A DNA stretch of 6,023 nucleotides from Gammaproteobacteria bacterium. GTDB lineage: Bacteria > Pseudomonadota > Gammaproteobacteria > S012-40. This document shows positions 1 through 5,592 of the stretch, piece after piece. The stretch spans positions 1-6,023 of the forward strand of contig JALSHN010000035.1 of the NCBI GenBank assembly GCA_026982215.1, given 5' to 3'. A program made the translations under genes and the position numbers. The first letter of the stretch is position 1. Every line of letters starts with the position of its first letter. Below the pieces are notes generated by a model. That model saw nothing but the letters and a program-made list of their open reading frames with translations, searched no databases and was not told the DNA's origin.

Positions 1-1376
1 CACACCGACAACCCTACCCCGAGGGCGATCATGAACGACCACCGTCCCGCCAGCACCGGCACCAACACTGCGGAGACCACGGAGACCCCCGCGGCCCATT
101 TGAGGCGCGTGGCCAGATCGGGCAGCTCGGCCTTCTTCCAGCGAACGATGGGCCCCACCCCCATCAAAAAGATCGCCGGCGCCATCAAGGGTACGAAAAC
201 ACTGTCGAAATAGGGTGGGCCCACCGAAATCTTGCCCATCCCCAAGGCATCCATCACCAGGGGATAGAGGGTACCGATAAGCACTGCACCGGCAGCCACC
301 ACCAGCAACACGTTGTTCACCAACAGGAACGACTCGCGCGAGATCAGCTCGAACTTACCCCCCACACCGACCTTCGGCGCCCGCCAGGCATAGAGCAGCA
401 AGGAAAAGCCGATGACGATCACCAGGAACATCAGGATGAAGGTCCCGCGCTCGGGATCGGTGGCGAAGGCATGAACCGAAGTAAGCACCCCAGAGCGTAC
501 CAGGAAGGTCCCCAGCAGACTGAGGGAGAAGGTCATGATGGCCAGCAACACCGTCCAATTCTTGAACGTGCCGCGCTTCTCCGTGACTGCCAAGGAATGG
601 ATCAGGGCGGTACCCACCAGCCAGGGCATGAACGAGGCGTTTTCCACCGGATCCCAGAACCACCAACCACCCCAGCCCAGCTCGTAGTAGGCCCACCAGC
701 TTCCCAGGGCGATGCCCAGGGTGAGAAACATCCATGCCACCGTGGTCCATGGCCGCGACCACCGCGCCCACGTGGCATCCAGACGCCCGGAGAGCAGGGC
801 GGCGATGGCAAAGGCAAAAGCCACCGAGAAGCCCACATACCCCATGTACAACAAGGGTGGATGGATGGCCAGCCCCGGATCCTGCAGGAGCGGATTGAGG
901 TCCTTCCCATCGGGCGGCGGCGGCAGAAGACGCTCGAAGGGATTGGAGGTGAGCAGGATGAACAGCAAGAATCCCACCGCCACGAAACCCAGCACACCCA
1001 ATACCCGCGCCGACATCTCGTCGGGCAAGCGACGGCTGTAGACACTCACCGCCAATCCCCAGCCGGTGAGCATGAGAATCCACAATAACAGCGAACCTTC
1101 ATGCCCACCCCATACGCCAGAGATCTTGTACAACAGCGGAAGGTGGGTATTGGAATACTGAGCCGCGGCGAACACCGAGAAATCATCGGTGACGAAGGCA
1201 TACAACAGTGCCCCGAAGGCGATGGCGACGAAGACGAAGGCTCCCTGCGCCGCCGGACGAGCCACCGCCATCAACGGCGCGATACCCTTGTGGGCTCCCA
1301 CCAACGGCAACACGAACTGGACCAGCGAGATCCCCAGGGCGATGATGAGGGCGAAATGACCGATCTCGGGAATCAC
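1..1376 (-). CDS. ccmF: CcmF, cytochrome c heme lyase subunit (N-terminal 458 residues, cut by window edge)
   Basis: CcmF is the large inner-membrane subunit of the System I heme lyase. It takes heme from holo-CcmE and, with CcmH/I, attaches it to CXXCH cysteines of apocytochrome c in the periplasm. I translated it from a GTG at 1376-1374 that overlaps the ccmE stop; a GGAGG seven bases upstream supports this start. The product begins MIPEIGHFALIIALG and is almost wholly hydrophobic helices. Diagnostic motifs are GVWGGHEGSLLLW, AIHPPLLYMGY with His172, the tryptophan-rich WWD segment WGGWWFWDPVENASFMPWL near residues 234-252, ALIHSLAV with His260, and LTSVHAF with His302. These match E. coli His173, His261 and His303, the periplasmic heme ligands and one of the two transmembrane heme b ligands. 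The family is about 650 residues long, so roughly 190 residues, including the second transmembrane ligand (E. coli His491), lie outside the window. No frameshift was seen in the visible part. Confidence 0.97.
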   Translation of the reverse strand, partial: MIPEIGHFALIIALGISLVQFVLPLVGAHKGIAPLMAVARPAAQGAFVFVAIAFGALLYAFVTDDFSVFAAAQYSNTHLPLLYKISGVWGGHEGSLLLWILMLTGWGLAVSVYSRRLPDEMSARVLGVLGFVAVGFLLFILLTSNPFERLLPPPPDGKDLNPLLQDPGLAIHPPLLYMGYVGFSVAFAFAIAALLSGRLDATWARWSRPWTTVAWMFLTLGIALGSWWAYYELGWGGWWFWDPVENASFMPWLVGTALIHSLAVTEKRGTFKNWTVLLAIMTFSLSLLGTFLVRSGVLTSVHAFATDPERGTFILMFLVIVIGFSLLLYAWRAPKVGVGGKFELISRESFLLVNNVLLVVAAGAVLIGTLYPLVMDALGMGKISVGPPYFDSVFVPLMAPAIFLMGVGPIVRWKKAELPDLATRLKWAAGVSVVSAVLVPVLAGRWSFMIALGVGLSV

Positions 1377-1840
1377 TGGGCCACCTCCATCACTTGCGCC
1401 GCATTGCCTGACTGCTGGGCCTTGGCCCGCTCCAATGCCTCGGCCACTTCGGGTGGCATGTAGGTCTCGTCGTGTTTGGCCAGCACCTGGTCGGCGATGA
1501 AACGACCGTCCGGGCTCAGGCGGCCCTGTGCCACCACCCCCTGCCCCTCACGGAACAGATCCGGCAGGATCCCCGTGTATACCACCGGCACCCGCTCGGC
1601 GTTGTCGGTGACCACGAAATGCACCGTCAATCCGTCGTCTTCACGCACCAAAGACCCTTCTTCCACCAAACCGCCGATCCGGAAGCTACGATCCGTGGGC
1701 GCCTTCTGTGCCTTCACGTCACTGGGGCTGTAGAAAAACAGCATGTTCTCGTTGAAGGCCGTGACCACCAGCGTGATCGTCACCCCGATACCCGTCAGCA
1801 GGGTAAGCACCAAGAGCAGACGCTTACTTCGTTTTTTCAT
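1373..1840 (-). CDS. ccmE: CcmE, periplasmic heme chaperone
   Basis: CcmE carries heme from the CcmABCD complex to the CcmF/H heme lyase, holding it by an unusual covalent bond to a histidine. The 155-residue product has a basic N-terminus (MKKRSKRLL) and a single membrane anchor at about residues 8-28. A small beta-barrel (OB-fold) domain follows, beginning near FFYSPSDV and including FRIGGLVEEGSL and GILPDLFREGQGVVAQG. The heme-attachment motif is LAKHDETYMPPEV, with His123 the covalent ligand (E. coli His130) and Tyr127 the conserved axial ligand. This is the standard His form, not the Cys variant found in some deltaproteobacteria and archaea. The C-terminal tail (about 130-155) is flexible and typical. 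The ATG at 1840 overlaps the ccmD TGA in an ATGA junction, and the stop overlaps the ccmF GTG. The start is supported by the anchor, with only a weak GAGAG ahead of it. Confidence 0.98.
   Translation of the reverse strand: MKKRSKRLLLVLTLLTGIGVTITLVVTAFNENMLFFYSPSDVKAQKAPTDRSFRIGGLVEEGSLVREDDGLTVHFVVTDNAERVPVVYTGILPDLFREGQGVVAQGRLSPDGRFIADQVLAKHDETYMPPEVAEALERAKAQQSGNAAQVMEVAQ
1384..1388 (-). promoter_or_regulatory. Shine-Dalgarno site fixing the ccmF GTG start
   Basis: A full GGAGG lies inside the last codons of ccmE, seven bases before the GTG at 1376. It is the strongest ribosome binding site in the cluster and decides an otherwise non-obvious GTG start that overlaps the ccmE TGA. Confidence 0.75.
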
Positions 1841-2019
1841 TCGTTGATCTCTCGCTGCATTCGTGCCAAACGACGGACGCGCCGCATCACCTCGCGCCGC
1901 CGACGCCTCAAGAGCAGGACCTCCACCGCCATGAAGAGAAACGTCACTCCGTAACTACCCCACACATAGAGGGCGTGCCCCCCCATGGCAAAGAACTCGG
2001 ACCAGCTGGACCAGTTCAT
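1837..2019 (-). CDS. ccmD: CcmD, small membrane adaptor of the CcmABCD complex
   Basis: CcmD is a small bitopic membrane protein needed to release holo-CcmE from the CcmABCD ABC-transporter complex. The 60-residue product starts MNWSSWSEFFAMGGHALYVW, and the FFAMGGHALYVWGSYGV segment is characteristic of the family. A single transmembrane helix covers about residues 17-37. A strongly basic tail from residue 38 (RRRRREVMRRVRRLARM) fits a cytoplasmic C-terminus by the positive-inside rule. A GGAG eight bases before the ATG gives a good ribosome binding site. Both ends are coupled: its ATG overlaps the ccmC TGA and its own TGA overlaps the ccmE ATG. A longer in-frame open reading extends upstream to 2223, but that part is antisense-free overlap with ccmC in another frame and is not part of this gene. 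Confidence 0.93.
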   Translation of the reverse strand: MNWSSWSEFFAMGGHALYVWGSYGVTFLFMAVEVLLLRRRRREVMRRVRRLARMQREINE

Positions 2020-2768
2020 CGTTCCTGCTCCGCCAATTCGACTACCCAACGCGCGTGGCGTTCCCGTTCCAGAATGATCAATCGCACCCGATACAGGGCC
2101 ACTGCGATGGCATAGGCCCAGAAGGCGAAAGTCATCACCAACATGGCGGTGAACATGGTCATGGCCATGGTGGGCGCCGAGGTCAGACTCACCGAGGCCC
2201 CTTGATGAAGGGTGTTCCACCACTGTACCGAGAAGTAAATGATGGGGACGTTAACCACCCCCACCAGTGCCAGCAGCCCCGAGGCGCGGCTCGCCCGCCG
2301 AGGATCGTCGATGGCCGCCCGCAAGGCCATGTAGCCGAGATAGAGAAACAACAGGATCAACTCCGAGGTGAGGCGCGCATCCCACACCCAATAGGTCCCC
2401 CAGGTGGGTCGCCCCCACAGGGCCCCGGTCCACAAGGCCAGGAAGGTGAACATCGCGCCGGTGGGTGCCAAGGCCGCCGCCATCATGTCCGACAGCCGGG
2501 TATTGAGCACCAGCCCCAGCGCCGCGTAGACGCACATCACCACATAGATGAACATCGACATCCACGCCGCCGGCACATGGATAAACATGATGCGGTAGGA
2601 GTTCCCTTGCTGATAATCCACCGGCGCCACGAAGAAGCCCAAATACAGTCCCACCACCGTCAGCAGCAGCGCCGCCCCCGCAAACCAGGGGATGAGCCGC
2701 CCGGCGAAGGGATAGAAGGTCTTGGGAGAAGCAAACTGGAACCAGAATTCCTTAGTGAACACGCGCAT
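2016..2768 (-). CDS. ccmC: CcmC, heme-handling inner-membrane protein of the CcmABCD complex
   Basis: CcmC binds heme at the periplasmic face and drives its attachment to CcmE. With the ATG at 2768 the product is 250 residues (E. coli 245) with about six transmembrane helices. Family signatures are VDYQQGNSYRIMFIHVPAAW with His64, the WWD motif WGTYWVWDARLTSELILLFLYLG at about 123-145, GVVNVPIIYFSVQWWNTLHQG with His188, and a cytoplasmic end (VELAEQER). His64 and His188 match E. coli heme ligands His60 and His184. The offset of four at both positions argues for the 2768 start. An in-frame GTG at 2801 would add 11 residues overlapping the end of ccmB. ATG 2768 lies four bases after the ccmB stop and has a weak TGGA eight bases upstream. 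The stop overlaps the ccmD ATG. Confidence 0.97.
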   Translation of the reverse strand: MRVFTKEFWFQFASPKTFYPFAGRLIPWFAGAALLLTVVGLYLGFFVAPVDYQQGNSYRIMFIHVPAAWMSMFIYVVMCVYAALGLVLNTRLSDMMAAALAPTGAMFTFLALWTGALWGRPTWGTYWVWDARLTSELILLFLYLGYMALRAAIDDPRRASRASGLLALVGVVNVPIIYFSVQWWNTLHQGASVSLTSAPTMAMTMFTAMLVMTFAFWAYAIAVALYRVRLIILERERHARWVVELAEQER

Positions 2769-2772
2769 GGGA

Positions 2773-3441
2773 TCAATCCAGAGAAATGCGTAATGCCGCA
2801 CTGGCGGCCCAAGGAGCGAGCAGAGAGCTACCGACGAGAAAAGCCCCCAACAGGGACAAATGGGCCGAGGCCTCCAGGCCCGAGCGCACCGCCTCCACCG
2901 CGCCGGCCCCGAACACCAGCACCGGGATGTACAACGGCAGTACCAGCAAGGCCAGCAACACCCCGCCGCCGCGCAGCCCCAGTGTCAGCCCCGCCCCCAC
3001 GGCGCCCAACAGGCTCAACACCGGCGTCCCCAGCAGCAGGCTGGTGATCAACACCCACAGAGCCTCCCCTCCCAGTCCCAACTGGAGCCCCAACACCGGC
3101 GCCATCAACACCAAGGGCAGACCGGAGACCAGCCAGTGGGCGAGGATCTTGCCCAACACCAACACCGGCAAAGGGTGCGCCGCCAACATGAACTGCTCCA
3201 AAGAGCCGTCCTCGTAGTCGCTGGAGAACAAACGCCCCAGAGCCAGCATGGAAGACAACAGTGCCGCCACCCACACCACGCCCGAGGCGATTTCCGTCAA
3301 CGTCTCCCGTTCGGGGCCTACTCCGAGCGGAAAAAGGCTGACTACGATGATGAAAAACATCAGGTTGGTCAAGACTTCGCCGCGCCCGCGCAAGGCGAGC
3401 ATCAGATCGCGGCGCACCACCCAGCGCAGGGCCACCCACAT
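2773..3441 (-). CDS. ccmB: CcmB, membrane subunit of the CcmAB(CD) ABC transporter
   Basis: CcmB is the permease-like partner of the ATPase CcmA; the complex uses ATP to release heme-loaded CcmE from CcmC/D. The 222-residue product (E. coli 220) starts MWVALRWVVRRDLMLALR and has about six hydrophobic segments. Family-typical stretches are MFFIIVVSLFPLGVGPE (residues 28-44), LFSSDYEDGSLEQFMLA (71-87) and LVLPLYIPVLVFGAGA (166-181). The ATG at 3441 is chosen because it gives the family's length and N-terminus, lies four bases after the ccmA stop, and has GGGGAG eight bases upstream. The open frame continues to an ATG at 3537, but that would add 32 atypical residues lying entirely inside ccmA. 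The stop is four bases before the ccmC ATG. Confidence 0.96.
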   Translation of the reverse strand: MWVALRWVVRRDLMLALRGRGEVLTNLMFFIIVVSLFPLGVGPERETLTEIASGVVWVAALLSSMLALGRLFSSDYEDGSLEQFMLAAHPLPVLVLGKILAHWLVSGLPLVLMAPVLGLQLGLGGEALWVLITSLLLGTPVLSLLGAVGAGLTLGLRGGGVLLALLVLPLYIPVLVFGAGAVEAVRSGLEASAHLSLLGAFLVGSSLLAPWAASAALRISLD

Positions 3442-3445
3442 TGAC

Positions 3446-4078
3446 TCATCTCCCCAAAGCCAGTTCCAGCAACTCGCCCCGCGCCAGGGAAAAGGGCTGA
3501 TGGGTGGTGAGCACCACCATCCCCCCCTCCACCACATGCGTCTCGATGGCCTTCTCCAGCACCCGAACCGCCTTCACGTCCAGGGCCACGAAGGGTTCGT
3601 CCAAAATCCACAACGGCTGAGAGCACAACAGCAGGCGAGCCAAGGCCACCCGCCGCTTCTGCCCCTGGGAGAGCACCTTCACCGGCAGATCGTCGATGAA
3701 GCGCAGCCCCATGGACGCCAGGGCCGAGAGAATCCGCCGCTCATCCAGGGCCTCGCCGCGCAGGGCGGCCCAGGCAGCCAGATTCTCCACCGGCGTCAAC
3801 TCGGCCTTGAGACCATTCAAGTGTCCCAGGTAAAGCAACTCCCGGGCATACTCTTCCTTCAAATCGGCAATGGACTCGCCCCGCCAGCGCACCTCGCCCG
3901 CCTCGGGCAACGTGAGACCGCAGAGAATACGCAACAACGTCGTCTTACCACTGCCGTTGGGCCCCGAGAGATGCAACACCTGCCCGCCCCGCAAGGCGAA
4001 AGTGAGGCCGGAAAACAGCCTCCGATCCCCCCGGGTACAGCTCACGTCATTCACATCCAGCAAGGGCACCCCCACCAT
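3446..4078 (-). CDS. ccmA: CcmA, ATPase subunit of the cytochrome c maturation ABC transporter
   Basis: CcmA is the cytoplasmic nucleotide-binding subunit that pairs with CcmB; ATP hydrolysis frees holo-CcmE from CcmC/D. The 210-residue product is a single ABC ATPase domain of the expected CcmA length (about 205). In order: Walker A GPNGSGKTT (39-47); the Q-loop region in the CcmA style, YLGHLNGLK (83-91), with no plain glutamine; signature LSQGQKRRVALAR (136-148); Walker B LWILDEPF (156-163) with Asp160 and catalytic Glu161; D-loop ALD (165-167); and H-loop His193 in TTHQPF. All catalytic elements are present. The ATG at 4078 is preceded by AGGGG with a five-base spacer. It is the first gene of the minus-strand operon and faces the divergent exported-protein gene across 140 bp. 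Confidence 0.97.
   Translation of the reverse strand: MVGVPLLDVNDVSCTRGDRRLFSGLTFALRGGQVLHLSGPNGSGKTTLLRILCGLTLPEAGEVRWRGESIADLKEEYARELLYLGHLNGLKAELTPVENLAAWAALRGEALDERRILSALASMGLRFIDDLPVKVLSQGQKRRVALARLLLCSQPLWILDEPFVALDVKAVRVLEKAIETHVVEGGMVVLTTHQPFSLARGELLELALGR
3450..3455 (-). promoter_or_regulatory. Shine-Dalgarno site of ccmB
   Basis: GGGGAG sits within the last codons of ccmA, eight bases ahead of the ATG at 3441. It picks this start over the upstream in-frame ATG at 3537. Confidence 0.65.
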
Positions 4079-4083
4079 TCGTA

Positions 4084-4088
4084 CCCCT
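4084..4088 (-). promoter_or_regulatory. Shine-Dalgarno site of ccmA, possibly in a short hairpin
   Basis: AGGGG lies five bases before the ccmA ATG. Its GGGG (4087-4084) could pair with CCCC (4100-4097) just upstream across an eight-base loop. Such a four-pair stem would partly hide the site. The stem is short, so regulation by it is only a guess. Confidence 0.55.
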
Positions 4089-4121
4089 CTTGACCGGGGG
4101 CTGCAACGGAGAAAGAGGCGG

Positions 4122-4130
4122 AGTCTACCA
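4122..4130 (-). promoter_or_regulatory. Candidate extended -10 promoter element for the ccm operon
   Basis: In the 140-bp divergent region the minus strand reads TGGTAGACT, an extended -10 (TGn) followed by TAGACT, which matches four of six bases of TATAAT. It lies about 44 bases upstream of the ccmA ATG. No good -35 hexamer stands 16-18 bases upstream of it, so it would depend on the extended -10. For the opposite gene, TTGACC at 4090-4095 resembles a -35 box, but I find no convincing -10 at a suitable distance. Start sites have not been mapped. Confidence 0.3.
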
Positions 4131-4218
4131 TCCCGCTTCCTCCACCTGCCAGCTCAAGATCACCCGCCGCCGTGCCGAAAAGGGCCGCATCACCGCAACC
4201 GATCCAGAGAACCGAACC

Positions 4219-5592
4219 ATGATGCGACGCCCCCCTCTCCTGGTGATCTTCCTCACTCTAATCCTTCCCTTCGCGGCCCATGGCGCCCAGCCGATCATCC
4301 TCTACAGTCACAGCGAAGGGGGCCACGCCGCCTATACCGGGCAACTGGCCGAAGTGACCCGCAAGGCCCTGGACAGCCTGGAACGATTCCAGGTCCAAGA
4401 CGTGCGCCCTTTGCCGGCCGAGGCACGAGAAAACCTCACTCCATTGTTGGACCAGGCCGCCGCCGAAGGCGTGCCCTGGATCGCTGATCTGAGGGTGATC
4501 TTCGACAAAAAGAAACGGGCCCACATGACCCTCGACCTCTACGAGAGCGACAAAGCGCTGCGCAACGTCCGTATCGCCAAAACCTACAAGGCAAAAAACT
4601 TCAAGGCCCTGCTGGCCAAGATGGAATACGAACTTCCCCGGGCGCTGAAGAGTCACTTCCTGGAGCTGGGGCGCGTGATCAAAAAAGAACGCCGCATGCT
4701 CTATTTCGACCTCGGAGAGACCGCCGGCACCCGCCCCAACGAACTCTACGTGGTCTACCGCGAAGAAGGCGAGATCACCGACGACGAAGGCAACTCCTAC
4801 GGCCGCCTGGAACGAACCACCGGCATCGTGCGAGTCACCCAGGTCACCGGCGTCTACGCCACCGCCGAGATCCTGGTGGGCGAACTCTCCATCCGCACCG
4901 GGGACTACATCAAACGACTGGAAGACCAGGAACGAGCCTACGAGCCACGCATCCTTTCGGTACTGGAAAACCGGGTGGCCATCAACATCGGCAAGCGCTA
5001 TGGCGTGGAAGAAGGCTCCTATTACGCCGTCCACAAAGACATCAAACCCATCAACGACGAGGCCGCCTTCCGCCAACCCGTCGGTTTCATCCGCATCAAC
5101 GAGGTCTTCGACGACTACGCCACCGGCGAACTGGAGCTCTCCCCCGCCTACGACCTCGCGCGTTACATCCTCAAGGAGGGAGACCGCATCTCCGAGGTCA
5201 GCTCCCCCAAGAAAGACAGCCTGGCGCTGCAACAGACCCTGTTCAACGTCAACGGCGTCTCTCACAAAATGCTGCTGGCCACCTTCGTCAAGCACTCGGC
5301 CAGCAACGTCAATATCGCCTATCGGCTCCGTGGCGGCTACAACGGCGGGGCCTACCTCGCTGCCGGGGTGATGCACAGCCTGGGACACAGCCCAAATTTC
5401 TATGCCGGCGTCGACTTCGCCGCCCTCTCGGGCATGCCCATCAACATGTTCATCAGCGCGGACCTCAAGACCCCTTTCGCCCGCGACCTCAAGCTCACCA
5501 TGGAATCGGGCTACACCCTCGGCGCCGATGATGCCCGCTACAACGGCATCAACACCAGCATCGGCATCCGTTACGGCTTCGACTGGCTCTGA
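4219..5592 (+). CDS. Unassigned exported protein with two tandem beta-rich modules and a barrel-like C-terminus
   Basis: I do not recognise this as a named gene. From the ATG at 4219 (a second ATG follows at once) it encodes 457 residues. Residues 1-23 form a clear signal peptide: MMRRPP, a hydrophobic core LLVIFLTLILPF, then AAHGA before QP, an AxA-like cleavage site. Residues about 24-155 look alpha/beta and include a basic DKKKRAH stretch. Two roughly 80-residue segments, 157-235 and 249-327, resemble each other, each ending in a YAT-E...GD-I pattern. Residues 345-457 form several alternating strands and end IGIRYGFDWL. The mature protein has no cysteine and no lipobox. The open frame reaches back to a TTG at 4090, but that start would bury the signal peptide. 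The modules recall periplasmic beta domains of FlgT/CsgG-type envelope proteins; this is a memory-based impression only. An outer-membrane or periplasmic location is inferred. A weak AGAGA lies eight bases before the ATG. Confidence 0.85.
   Translation: MMRRPPLLVIFLTLILPFAAHGAQPIILYSHSEGGHAAYTGQLAEVTRKALDSLERFQVQDVRPLPAEARENLTPLLDQAAAEGVPWIADLRVIFDKKKRAHMTLDLYESDKALRNVRIAKTYKAKNFKALLAKMEYELPRALKSHFLELGRVIKKERRMLYFDLGETAGTRPNELYVVYREEGEITDDEGNSYGRLERTTGIVRVTQVTGVYATAEILVGELSIRTGDYIKRLEDQERAYEPRILSVLENRVAINIGKRYGVEEGSYYAVHKDIKPINDEAAFRQPVGFIRINEVFDDYATGELELSPAYDLARYILKEGDRISEVSSPKKDSLALQQTLFNVNGVSHKMLLATFVKHSASNVNIAYRLRGGYNGGAYLAAGVMHSLGHSPNFYAGVDFAALSGMPINMFISADLKTPFARDLKLTMESGYTLGADDARYNGINTSIGIRYGFDWL
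4687..5199 (+). repeat. Diverged tandem protein-level duplication inside the exported protein
   Basis: Residues 157-235 (4687-4923) and 249-327 (4963-5199) share a common plan. Each starts with a strand such as RMLYFDLGETAG or RVAINIGKRYGV, then a strand LYVVYRE or YYAVHKD. A charged insertion follows, then GIVRVTQV or GFIRINEV, then GVYATAEI or DDYATGEL, and finally RTGDYIKRL or KEGDRISEV. The spacing agrees except for a few extra residues before the last element of the second copy. The DNA itself is not obviously repeated, so the duplication is old. Confidence 0.65.

Noticed and set aside
355..1083. 242-residue minus-strand frame within ccmF
   Set aside because: It is an out-of-frame shadow; the CcmF frame in the same place carries the WWD motif and the conserved histidines.
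2769..2801. GTG start for ccmC at 2801
   Set aside because: It would overlap the ccmB end by 29 bases. The ATG at 2768 gives heme-ligand positions offset consistently by four from E. coli and a normal length.
2055..3047. 330-residue plus-strand open frame across ccmC and ccmB
   Set aside because: It is rich in Pro, His, Arg and Gln with no domain, and lies opposite two certain ccm genes.
3442..3537. Upstream ATG for ccmB at 3537
   Set aside because: The extra 32 residues lie inside ccmA and are Trp/Pro-rich and unlike CcmB. The ATG at 3441 has a good Shine-Dalgarno and gives the family length.
4090..4218. N-terminal extension of the exported protein from a TTG at 4090
   Set aside because: It would place 43 polar residues with two cysteines before the signal peptide and would almost reach ccmA, removing the intergenic region.
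4219..5592. Idea that the divergent protein is a cytochrome c or a thiol-redox helper of the Ccm pathway
   Set aside because: It has no cysteine at all, so no CXXCH or CXXC motif.
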